64,000 bases of DNA from Colletotrichum lupini (lineage: Eukaryota; Ascomycota; Sordariomycetes; Glomerellales; Glomerellaceae). Position 1 is the stretch's first letter. Each line of letters opens with the position of its first letter. The notes beneath the pieces are model-generated. The model worked only from the letters and a program-made list of their open reading frames with translations. It ran no database searches and was not told the DNA's origin. Below, in pieces: positions 46,260-55,683 of the stretch. The stretch covers positions 2,604,001-2,668,000 of the forward strand of contig NC_064681.1 in NCBI RefSeq assembly GCF_023278565.1, written 5' to 3'. Both the position numbers and the translations under genes were made by a program.

Positions 46260-47138
46260 ATGGAACAACTCGATCCCACAACAGGCAACCCCCTCCCAGC
46301 CGACGCTATCCAGCGCATCCTCTTCATCGCCTCCGGCGCCCACGTCTACAACATCCCGCCCCTCACCTCGAACAAGGGCTACACCGCCGCCGGCTGGACC
46401 GACCGCCAAATCTTCACCGCGCGCCTCCGCGTTCTCGAAACAGCCTGGGAGACCGCCGCCGCCGCCCGCCCTACTCCAGTAGGCGTAGGCTCCGCCGTCG
46501 TCCCCGTGGCCCCCGGCGCACCCGCAGGCATAACCTCGAAAGAGAACCACATCAAGGTCGACATCGTCCTCGAGGACCCCTCCAACGGCCAGCTCTTCGC
46601 CGCCGCGCCCTACACCTCCATCAACGCCGTCGAGCCTGTGCTCGACTCGTCGCGCTTCTTCGCGGTGCGCGTCATGGACGGGCAGGGCCGGAAGGCGGTG
46701 CTGGGCGTCGGCTTCGAGGAGCGCAGCGAGGCGTTCGACTTCGGCGTCGCGCTGCAGGAGGCGCAGAAGAGTTTGGGTTTGCTCGACGCCAGCCACGCCA
46801 AGCAGGCTGCTGAGAATAGCAAGCGCGCCGAGGAGGAGAAGAACAAGGATTACAGTCTCAAGGAGGGCGAGACCATCACCATCAACTTTGGCGGGTCAAA
46901 GATTGGGCGCCGGGCGAGGACCGAGTCCGGGTCCGAGATCCCCGGCGGAGGAGCGGGAGGGTTGCAGGGGTTCTCTCTTCCGCCGCCGCCGAGCGCGCCC
47001 AAGAGCAGCGGTGGTGCTGGTAGCTTCGGATTGCCGCCGCCTCCGAGCGCTGCCAATATCCGAGATAAGAAGAGGGAGAACAGGAAATCCGCACAAGACC
47101 TGGGTTTCGACGACGGCCAGTTTGGAGAGTTTGCGTAA
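46260..47138 (+). CDS. NECAP-like adaptin-ear-binding coat protein
   Basis: A single exon of 292 residues in the NECAP/DUF1681 PH-like (PHear) family. The conserved core runs from about residue 17 to 215: an ILFIASGAHVYNIPPLTS strand pair, GYTAAGW, the VLEDPSNGQLFAAAPY block, DSSRFFAVRVMDGQGRKAVLGVGFEERSEAFDFGV, and LKEGETITINFGG at the domain end. NECAPs bind AP-2 and other coat components at clathrin sites and regulate endocytic vesicle formation. The tail is basic then Gly/Pro-rich, with two copies of a GFSLPPPPSA / SFGLPPPPSA unit, and ends DDGQFGEFA. I do not see a C-terminal WxxF ear-binding motif like that of vertebrate NECAPs. The longer overlapping frames on both strands here are shadows of this GC-rich exon. 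Confidence 0.9.
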   Translation: MEQLDPTTGNPLPADAIQRILFIASGAHVYNIPPLTSNKGYTAAGWTDRQIFTARLRVLETAWETAAAARPTPVGVGSAVVPVAPGAPAGITSKENHIKVDIVLEDPSNGQLFAAAPYTSINAVEPVLDSSRFFAVRVMDGQGRKAVLGVGFEERSEAFDFGVALQEAQKSLGLLDASHAKQAAENSKRAEEEKNKDYSLKEGETITINFGGSKIGRRARTESGSEIPGGGAGGLQGFSLPPPPSAPKSSGGAGSFGLPPPPSAANIRDKKRENRKSAQDLGFDDGQFGEFA

Positions 47139-47230
47139 GGGGCTGGCTGGCTGCCGCGGAGTGTCTGTCACGCACGAGCTGAACGAATGCTACGAGGTAG
47201 CTTCGCTTTCATAGTTGGCAACAAAAGAGG
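47139..47230. other. 3' flank of NECAP-like gene
   Basis: Short intergenic stretch, probably the 3' UTR of the NECAP-like gene. Nothing else is seen. Confidence 0.4.
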
Positions 47231-47405
47231 AAAAATAACAAAAGCTCAGCCCCCTACAAGAGGAGGCTTACGAAAGATCCGAGCTACACCTCATGCGAAA
47301 TGAGGCTCGGATTTTTACAAGAGAAAGCCGGGACTCGAACCCGGGACCCATGGAAGCGGGGCAATTCAGACGAGGACATTCCCCGCCACGCCATGGGCCT
47401 TGGTG
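47231..47405 (-). ncRNA. Putative structured Pol III RNA / tRNA-like locus
   Basis: On the minus strand: an A-box-like TGGCGTGGCGGG (about 47393-47382), a perfect B-box GGTTCGAGTCC within a 5-bp T-arm (47344-47340 with 47332-47328, loop TTCGAGT), then further hairpins and an oligo-T run at 47235-47231. Stems seen are CCCATGG (47347-47353) with CCATGGG (47391-47397), which encloses GCGGGG (47356-47361) with CCCCGC (47381-47386), and ATCCGAG (47277-47283) with CTCGGAT (47306-47312), which encloses CCTCAT/ATGAGG. It is not a normal tRNA: the 3' acceptor strand CTTTCTC has no partner upstream. It could be a tRNA-derived RNA, a SINE-like unit or a decayed tRNA. Confidence 0.45.
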
Positions 47406-47723
47406 ACAGTATCAAACAAATTTGTTTGTTATAGAGGCATGGTGGCAGGTGGTTGGCGGTGAATGAGTGAGACTGGATGCGTTGGTGACGGTTGTGGTAT
47501 ATTCATGGCCAGGAATAAACACAAAACTCTAAAAAGAGGCATGTCGAGGAGTTTGGAGGCGGCCCTTATTTGATGATTATAGTAAAAAAGATTCCCTACC
47601 CTGCTTTATTGCAATTACCATCTATCTGCCTACTCCCCGGATGAGACATGAGAACACTAAAAGCACACGCAGGCTGGGCTCATCTACTTGCGCCTGTCTG
47701 CCGTACAACCATGCTTCGGGTAG
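47406..47723. other. Gene-free interval
   Basis: About 320 bp between the tRNA-like locus and the end of the minus-strand gene at 47724; probably 3' UTR of that gene. An AAACAAATTTGTTTGTTA palindrome lies at 47415-47432, just upstream of the RNA-like locus on its strand. Confidence 0.4.
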
Positions 47724-48767
47724 TTAGTTCTGATAGACCTGCGATACTGGCTCGTTCTCCTTTTCGCCTGGTCTGCGTAGCCCCTCAACCCCTGGCCAGA
47801 GGCTTTTCAACGAGGGTAGACTACTTCTTCTGCCCGATATCGGAGTTTCAATCTCCTGGCTTGATTCCTGGTCCTGGCCTTTGATACCATCCTGCCGCGA
47901 ATCCCCCGCCCTCAACCCATAAACAAATTGTAAGCCATGATTCCCCAAGTTTTCCGCAAGAACCTCAGGATGTTGACCAAAATCGGCCCATGATCCAGCT
48001 GGCCTTGTATCATACACCTCATACCAATGCTCTCCAAAGCGAGGAGCCGCTACGTCCCACGTGTTGTATACCGGATGACATTCCGCGGGAAAGAATACCG
48101 GGGAGGCCGCGTTCAGTGGCGTCGGTATCATCGATGTTACATCGGACGGTGTTGTAGCATAAGCGGAAGCACTGGGTGAATCGACGGACCACCATGCGTA
48201 TCTTCTCTCGTAGAGTTCGTGTTGTATCTGCATCCAGGTCTCGCGGCTCTGAAGCTCCACGTAGATATCGCCGAGCCGCAGGAGAATGATCTTCTTTTGT
48301 GCCGTGGCATCGACGATCTTGCTCTTGAGCAGAGCTATCTTCTTTCTTGCCTTGCGGCGCTCGTCAGAGGGCAACCCACTGTCAACATTCTCCTGGAGGA
48401 TCGACAGCCTTCGCATGAGGTTGATCTCGCGTTCGCCCTGTTTGCTCAATGAATCCATCAGATATGCCTTTTCCATGTATAATTGTTCGAAAGAAAGCGG
48501 TGATGCTGCAGTAGACCATCCAGAATCCGGTTCGGTGGTCGTGTTGACACTGGCTCTTGGATTCGGGCGACCGAGTCTCAGGGCGGCCAGGAGTGGTGAT
48601 GGTACTGCCGGAGTACAAAGTATTCGTGATCCTCTGAGGCATAACAGGTCTGGGGAGTTGGTCGAGGCCGAGTCATCGGACGATGTTGTAGAATCTTGAT
48701 TCTTGATGTTGGAAGGAACGAAGACTGGAGCTTCGACATGCTGATTCATGATGAGGGGCAAAGACAA
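47724..48767 (-). CDS. Hypothetical coiled-coil protein
   Basis: A single-exon frame of 347 residues; the start at 48767 has a second in-frame ATG seven codons in. The N-terminal ~90 residues are Ser/Thr/Pro-rich and look disordered. Residues about 92-175 are a strongly charged helical segment (FEQLYMEKAYLMDSLSKQGE, RRKARKKIALLKSKI) that should form a coiled coil. The rest is Trp/Tyr-rich and then polar. The region resembles the basic-helical part of some fungal regulators, but there is no complete bZIP signature and no signal peptide or membrane span. I do not recognise the family; function unknown. Confidence 0.7.
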   Translation of the reverse strand: MSLPLIMNQHVEAPVFVPSNIKNQDSTTSSDDSASTNSPDLLCLRGSRILCTPAVPSPLLAALRLGRPNPRASVNTTTEPDSGWSTAASPLSFEQLYMEKAYLMDSLSKQGEREINLMRRLSILQENVDSGLPSDERRKARKKIALLKSKIVDATAQKKIILLRLGDIYVELQSRETWMQIQHELYERRYAWWSVDSPSASAYATTPSDVTSMIPTPLNAASPVFFPAECHPVYNTWDVAAPRFGEHWYEVYDTRPAGSWADFGQHPEVLAENLGNHGLQFVYGLRAGDSRQDGIKGQDQESSQEIETPISGRRSSLPSLKSLWPGVEGLRRPGEKENEPVSQVYQN

Positions 48768-49570
48768 ACAACGGTACTAGTGTCGACAAGATTGTCCCTC
48801 GAGAGAGAAAAGTTGGTCCTGTTCGATCAGATATAGGCTATAACCGATGAGAGTCGACTCCGACTGTGTCCCGATCTGGCAAATTCGAGACAAAGGGTAG
48901 GTTAGGGGTTCAGAAGTATGAGGCCCCTTCGCCGCGACATCCTCATATCCGAGACCGAAAGCTCTAATCGAACTTGATGAAGCAAAGATGCAGTGAGCAA
49001 GGGAAATCCCGATTTAGCCTGGTACGTCTGAGAGAGAGCAGGCATTCGGCAAACAAGATGGCGCAGTTGAAGCTCCGGTGCGATCTGTGCTTCCAAACAA
49101 TACCTGAATGCGCAGCAGATGCGGCTTGCTAATGAAGTATACATGGCAGATCTGCCCATCTGCTTGCACTTGCAAATAGATATGGGCAATTTGGCCTGTA
49201 TGTTCGTCAGCCCAATAGTTCTCAAACGTAGACTTGAGGTGAATGAACGGCTTAAGAGTTACTGAAACACATTTGTGGATCTAAACATTAATATGAGGAC
49301 CACACGATTATAGAGGGTACTATGCCAGCACTGATGCGATTGGTAGCAAAACAACCACGTCACTCACGTAGCTGTAGTTGTTGACGCCATCATAAAAACG
49401 GACGGGCTGTTGGCATAATCCAGACGGGCATCCCTGCTAGAGAGGTCTGGGTCGTCATACATCTGCGGCCGTCCTACCCGTGCAGGGGCATCCTACTTTC
49501 TCGAGGGAGCAAATTCAAGCCTGCCGTAAGAGCACCTACCATCGTTACTTTTGATGTAAGGGACTTCTTT
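48768..49570. other. Gene-free interval
   Basis: About 800 bp between two minus-strand genes, presumably the promoter of the coiled-coil gene and the 3' UTR of the radical SAM gene. Open frames on the minus strand at 48902-49225 and 49474-49749 show no domain. Confidence 0.4.
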
Positions 49571-50749
49571 TCAGATGTTGAAGCCGTCGTGCCGAGGAGG
49601 ATCGCAGAACCGCCAAAGACCAGCCGCTTCCGCAGCCTTTCGGACCGAGGACACCTCGTCTCCTGATACGGCTCGGTTGATTTCGCTATAGCGGACCTCG
49701 TCGTCCTGGGTGTCGGTGCTCTTTTTGTTGCGTCTCTTAGACTTGCCAACGTGCGCGTCTGGGTGGTACTGCTCCATAATGTTGACGAAGCAATCTCTGG
49801 AAACTTCCTCTGCCAAGAACTGCATTATGCGATATCCCTCTTGTTCCTTTCCGGGCATGACAAGATGGCGAACTAGAAGGCCGCTCTTGGCGATGCCATC
49901 TCCAGTAAAGCACAGGTCACCGACCTGATTGTGCATTGCTTTGATGCTCTCGCGAGCTGTGGCGGCATAGTCGTCTGCCTTGAGCAACCGCTTGGATGTC
50001 GCCGACTCCCATACCTTGAAGTCAGGTAAATAGATGTCTACCAAGCCATCAAGTAGCTCCAAGGACGCTAACGAATCAAAGCTGGAGGTATTGTAGATGA
50101 TTGGCACTCGCAGGCCCAGCTCCTTCGCATGCAATATACTGAGGACAACCTGGGGCACAACATGCTCCGGAGTGATGAGGTTGATGTTATGAACTCGGCC
50201 GATCTGCTGTAGCTTGACGTACCATTCACCCAGCTCCTCGGGTGTCAAGTCTTGACCGTTACGCTGATGTGCAATGTCATGATTTTGGCAGAATACGCAA
50301 CGCAGATTGCAACCCGAGAAGAACACGGCGCCACTGCCATTGTGCCCTTGGACGCAAGGTTCTAGATCAGATTATGGTCAGTCCAAAAGATCTCGCAGAA
50401 CCTCTGAGAGGTTTAGAAAAGACGTTGGATGCGATGGAGACGTTTGCCCCAGACCTTCACCAAAATGCGGAGCAATCACGTTGACCTTGGTGTCATTGCC
50501 AATCAGACACATTCCAGTCGTCTCGAAACGATTGACACCGCAAAGTCGCGGACAGAGGTTGCACTTGGAGAGATGGGCGTAGGCCTTTGATCGCTTTTTG
50601 GATTCATCGATGGAGGTCAATGCCATGTAACGGGGCGTGTAATCGTCTAGGAGGAACGGGGGCGCAAGGTGTAGGTAGCGGCCAGCGCCCGCCGTGCTCC
50701 GGCGAAAGACGTCGTGTCTCCGTGTGATGGTTCGTCTCAACATGCTCAT
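49571..50749 (-). CDS. Radical SAM protein, PflA-like
   Basis: Two exons, 50749-50455 and 50361-49571 (intron GTCTGG...GATCTAG, 93 bp), join in frame to 361 residues. The 4Fe-4S/SAM motif CNLRCVFC (CX3CX2C) lies shortly after the splice junction in SGCNLRCVFCQNHDIA, followed by the usual radical SAM barrel elements (PIIYNTSSFD, DIYLPDFKVW, LLVRHLVMPG). A second cysteine cluster CNLCPRLCGVNR near residue 64 is also typical of this PflA-like group (COG1313). The group is annotated as pyruvate formate-lyase activating-like, but fungi generally lack PFL, so the substrate is unknown. The N-terminus is Arg-rich (MSMLRRTITRRHDVFRRS) and may be a mitochondrial targeting sequence, which would fit iron-sulfur cluster supply; this is inference. 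Confidence 0.88.
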
Positions 50750-52461
50750 CTTTCAAGTTTGGAGATAACAGTCTGAGGTGTAAGGTAAACGATGGAAACA
50801 TTTCTTGCGTCACAGGACGATTGGAAGGAGGAGAGGTGACATTACTTCATGTGTCGTTCTATTGGCCCAAACGCCTGAAGGTGGGTCCTCTCCCGATACT
50901 GCGAAGGAACTGCCCGTCCGCGCCGTCCTAGGTACTGTCCCTTCCGTGTAACCTCCTCGCATATCTTCCTTCCCGCGTATTTCCTTCCAAATTTGCCATC
51001 CAACCGTTGAAAATCTTCTCAAAGAAATGATCCAAACTCCTGCAAGACCTACAGACAATGCCAAAGTCCAATCCACGTTTCCGCATTGAGACAATGGTTG
51101 ACTTGGCGATTTCGAAAGGCTCTAGCCATCGCCGATGTCTATCTCTCAATTTATCGTATGACAGAAGCTCGCACTTGCACCATGAGCCATGGTAACGCCC
51201 GAATATCTGGTACTGCTTTAAGGCTGATGAATCTAAGGATGGTATACAGCCATCTTCTTTTTATTTGAGAAAAAGAAGAAGCGCCTCAGCGTTGAAGCCG
51301 TGAGGGTCGTGCGTGTATGAGTATCAGCACTTCTTTCCCTAGGTTTATCTTCGCCCATCATTTCGAAGTGTAGTTTCGCCGAATCGTCTTGATCTTGAAG
51401 CTGGCCATCCAACAGGGATCTCTATTCAGCTCTACATCAGGCTCCGGCTTCCTTGATGATCGACATAAAACCACCCGAGGGGATGGCCCGACTAGATGGG
51501 CCCGTTTTTGCTTTTCAATCGATCCCCTGAGGGACTTTCCCCAGTATTGAAGCTGGATCTACGAAGATGCCGAAGATTTCAAGTGATTTCAGCTGGAGTC
51601 TTGCGCATGAAACAGTGAATGATCAGAGTCAGATATAGCAAACATCATCGACAAATTTGAAATGTCCAACAGGACGGTACGCCAAATAATTAGCCCGCCG
51701 TGAAAGCCGATGGCTTGTGACGATCGACGGTTTGATTGCGCGAGCTGAGTCAACTTCAGATGAAGGAGGGGCAGCTGTCGGAATAAGAAAGTTGAGTCTC
51801 TCTGCAAAACAGTCTTCTATGAGTCTCTACGCTGTGGAATACGGCGAAGAAGAAGGACTTGCGAGCTAGAAGACTTGCAACGCGTTCTAGTGTATTTTCA
51901 GACACATTGCTGTGGGTAAGGGAACGCCAAGAATACGAACTCGTAGGTTGAGGTGGTCTCCGCAACTCTCACTTACAACACGATCTCGTGCCACTTTGTG
52001 TCTCGCTGGACTGAGGTGCTCCAGATATCTGCGTGGAGTACTCGAGAAACATCATCAAAATGGCAGAAGAAACGAGTTTGGAAATGTAGAATGGATATAA
52101 TACTTGACGGGATCGAGTCTTTTGGTGCCTAGTCATGCGCTGGTGAGTCCTCAGTGACTCCCTCCTTTCACTCTTTTCTCATTGTCCGTATACATCGTCA
52201 ACACCGTCAAGGCCGGGCGACTAAGCCTTGCGTCCATTCGTTTGATCAAGACGTTCACTTGGAAGAGCTCTTTCTCACTCTCATTGATCAGAAAGCTTTT
52301 GACCTTTTTTTCTTCTTTCCTTTCGCTGATTCGTAGTCAATAACTTCCACTTCATCATCTTTTTTTTTGTGTTCATACACTTTGGAAGGGCATTTGTTCT
52401 TGAGCCCTGACGACGACGATTCTATTCTTAATATTACCCAGGGCGCGTTTCGACTTCAACC
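50750..52461. other. Intergenic region between divergent genes
   Basis: About 1.7 kb between the divergent radical SAM (-) and GMC oxidoreductase (+) genes. Only short overlapping frames with no domain. The last 300 bp, with T-rich tracts (52300-52370), is the likely promoter and 5' UTR of the GMC gene. Confidence 0.45.
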
Positions 52462-54758
52462 ATGATGAATTCGACGTTGGCGTTGCTGCTATTCTTATCT
52501 TGGGTGTTGCTTCCCATTTCGAACGCCCTACACATCACCGACGAGACTATCGACAAGTTCCTCCTCGAAGAGTATGAGTACATCGTCGTCGGCGGTGGCC
52601 TCTCAGGCTTGGTCGTCGCCAACCGTCTGAGCGAGGATAAAAACAGTAAGTTTTTTTCTCCTTCATCGTCATTCGCGCGCGCGCGCCTTGGCAAAGCTGA
52701 CCATACGCCAGCGACTGTCCTCGTGATCGAGTCTGGCGAGCTCGACGGACGGGAGAGCAGGGTCATCGCGCCCGGCTACATCGGCCTCACACCGCCCTCG
52801 CCATACGGCAAGAGCGTCACGACGGCTCCTCAGACGTTTCTCGATGGCAAGACGCGCGGGATCAGCCAGGGCAGAGTCATTGGCGGCGGTTCCGTCACGA
52901 ATGGCATGTGCTGGACCAGAGGATCGGCAGCGGACTTTGATGCTTGGGAAGAGCTGGGAAATCGAGGATGGGGATGGAAGAGCCTTCTTCCCTACTTCAA
53001 GAAGGTGAGTTTGATGAGATTCACATGAAGATGACAGTGAAGGAATGAGAACTTCAAAACTGACGGAAAATACAGGTTGAGACGTATACCACAAATATTG
53101 ATCAAAATACCCAGGACCGCCTCAACATTCACCCGGATATGTCGGTTCATGGCACAGAAGGACCCATCAATGTCGCTTACCCTGAATACTTCTATAACTC
53201 GTCGGGTACAGTCCTCTCATCATCCAGTCTGTTTCATTATTCTGACTTTCTCACAGATCATGTCATTCACGGGCTGTCAGAGATGGGCATCCACCTCTCG
53301 GGCGACCTTAACACGGGCGACCCGACAGGAGCCATGATGGTCCCGTCCAGCATGTCTCCTACCAACCAGACCCGCTCCGATGCAAGAACAGGTTACTTCG
53401 ATCCGGCCATCTCGCGTTCGAACCTGCACGTCGTTACCGGGCAGACCGCGACGCGTCTCATTGTGGGCTTGCCCAGCTCGCTCGCCAAGGAGGGAACCCG
53501 TCGTCGAGTCATTGGGGTTGATGTACGTCATCACCCGTTCTCCTATGATGGGGTCTCGGATCCATGGCGACCTATTGACTAACTGTCTGTAGTTCTCATC
53601 TGAGCCCCTTGGCATCAACAGAACAATCACTACCAAAAGGGAGGTCATCTTGGCTGCCGGCGCGATTCAATCGCCCACGCTGCTTCAGGTTTCGGGCATT
53701 GGTCCCCGCAAAGTCTTGGAGTCATTGAATATCTCTGTACAGATCGACCTGCCAGGTGTCGGAAACAACTTTCAGGATCATCCCATGGCCCAATTTGAAT
53801 TCGACTGTGAGTCCTGTCGTCATTCTTCTCACTGCCTCGCAAGATGACCATGTAGCTGACTCGAACTACAGACTCCAACTCATCCATTTTCACTTCTCGC
53901 GACCTCACCGGCGCCGCCTTCGACAATGCACTCACCACCTTTGTCACAAACCACACCGGTACGTCAATACTCTCAAAACTGCTTACACCATCATCTCTAA
54001 CATTTCCAATAGGCCCTTTGACTGCTCCCTTGATCAACACAGTCGCCTTCCCAAGCCTCCAATACCACGCATCCGAATGGAAACTCCTCCTCCAGCACGC
54101 CACAAACCAATCCTCCTTCACCTTCCTCCCGCTCGACACCCCGCCAACGGTACAATCCGGCTACACCCGCCAAAAGAGCCTCGTCCTCGCCCACTTAGCC
54201 CGCCCGGACGTCGGCGCCTACGAGCTCCTCGCCGCCTCCTGGGGCCAAATGTCCATCGCCAACCAGAAGCCCCTATCTCGCGGCACCGTCTGCCCCCGCT
54301 CAGCCTCAATCTTTGACGGACCCGTGGTTGACCCTCGTTATTGCGCCGACCCTCTCGACTGCAAAATCATCCGTCTCGGCCTACAACTCATCCAACGCCT
54401 CATGCGCACGGAGGCAATGACGCCTCTCCAGCCCGTCGTGGAGGATCCGCGTTTGAACTCGACGGACGAGACGGAGCTCATGGCGGCGCTGAAGCCGCTC
54501 GTCGGCACTGAGTATCACCCCAGCGGTACGACGAGCATGATGCCGCTGGAGCTGGGCGGGGTCGTGGACGCGGAGCTGATGGTGTACGGGACGTGCAACC
54601 TGCGGGTTGTCGATGCCGGGATCATGCCGCTCGTTCCGGGGGCGCATATTCAGGCTGCTGTGTATGCTGTTGCTGAGAAGGCTGCGGATATCATCAAGAC
54701 TGCTGCGGGCGGACCGGACTTGTGTCCTTTTGGTCGGCCGGAGTGGCCGCCTGTGTAA
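52462..54758 (+). CDS. Secreted GMC-family oxidoreductase
   Basis: Six exons, 52462-52645, 52712-53004, 53076-53522, 53593-53806, 53872-53958 and 54013-54758, give 656 residues. All introns are 50-71 bp with GT-AG ends. A signal peptide (MMNSTLALLLFLSWVLLP) precedes the FAD Rossmann motif VVGGGLSGLVVANRL. The GMC signature blocks follow: QGRVIGGGSVTNGMCWTRGS and, later, REVILAAGAIQSPTLLQVSGIG. The C-terminal catalytic histidines are His577 in EYHPSGTTSM and His620 in PGAHIQAAVYAVAEKAAD. The layout resembles aryl-alcohol and glucose oxidase/dehydrogenase-like enzymes, which oxidise an alcohol and pass electrons to O2 or quinones. Many NxS/T sites support secretion. The substrate cannot be named. 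No partner enzyme lies beside it. Confidence 0.92.
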
Positions 54759-55070
54759 GAGGCTGGATCGTTGGAGATTGAGGATTGTGGAATGAGTGTG
54801 GTGGATCACAGCACAGGATGGCAGAGAGACTATGATTAATTGAACTTCATGATCGATTCAACGTCGATAGTAATGATGATCAGGCGGTCGATCGATCGAT
54901 CATATTAACTGACTATTGGTTGATTGAAATAACCAATTGTTCCCGTGGTGACCCTGAGATATAAGCTCAAAAACCCCACCACAATGCCGCAATCACCAAG
55001 ATACCTATGAAAGAGGGACAAAAAGAGTTCACCCCCCCGGTGCTGAACTGAGGGCTACATCTCTTGGTGC
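54759..55070. other. 3' flank of GMC gene
   Basis: About 300 bp. It includes a short GATC repeat (about 54886-54901) and palindromic TTGATTGAAATAACCAAT-type sequence. No gene. Confidence 0.4.
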
Positions 55071-55187
55071 TCATGCTGGGATTCGAACTCGGGTACTATC
55101 GTATGCGCTAAGCCTGTCGTCGAGTAGGCTGGTTGGTGTAGATAATTGATTGTTGGCCATTAACCACTCCACCACCCAGCCAGTTTG
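55071..55187 (-). other. Degenerate tRNA-like sequence
   Basis: The minus strand contains an A-box-like TGGTGGAGTGGTTAATGGC (about 55182-55164) and a B-box-like GAGTTCGAATCC (about 55095-55084), then CAGCATGAGCACCA. A 5-bp stem AGCCT/AGGCT lies between. The T-arm has two mismatches and the acceptor strands do not pair, so it is not a functional tRNA as read. It may be a decayed tRNA or a tRNA-derived repeat. Confidence 0.3.
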
Positions 55188-55683
55188 ACCTGACCCGTCG
55201 ACCTAGACGGGCGCCTGCTGGCTGGTGACAGTATTGGGATTGAGGGGGTATATAAAGGTATACGCTGGGCAGGCGAGACCGGAATACTCGTGCGTCTGGC
55301 CGTACCTGCCTTACACTGACTACGCTTTGTATACCGTATACGCTCCTCAAAGCTTTGCACGCCAGCCCGAAGAGCGATCTTTCTTGCGGACACATGAGCT
55401 GTTACTTTACTTTCTTGTGGTCTTGTAGAAAACCAACGCCAAATGAAAGCTGCATGAAGGAGTGTTGAAGCCCATCATCGACGGTACAGGATTTCTACTC
55501 GGCCCTAGACGTGTCAGAGATGCAGAGTGTCGCAGATATCACTCGAATACCCGGCTCTGACGCAAAGCAAAGTACTGACGATGTGCAAGCAACCAAGACT
55601 TGAATGAATGTAGGAATCGGACTCAATTATATTCATCAAAATCCCATATCTAGTCCAAAGAAAGAGACCGCCTTGGCCCCCGC
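55188..55683. other. Gene-free interval
   Basis: About 500 bp downstream of CTF18 (minus strand). No gene is recognised. A GGTATATAAAGGTATA promoter-like motif lies near 55247-55262 on the plus strand with nothing credible downstream. Confidence 0.4.

Noticed and set aside
46232..46813. 193-codon Arg/Pro-rich plus-strand frame and a 186-codon antisense frame
   Set aside because: Both overlap the NECAP-like exon in other frames and have skewed composition expected of GC-rich third positions.
52462..54758. GMC oxidoreductase as part of a secondary metabolite cluster
   Set aside because: The neighbours are a radical SAM protein of a housekeeping type and CTF18; no synthase, P450 or transporter is present.
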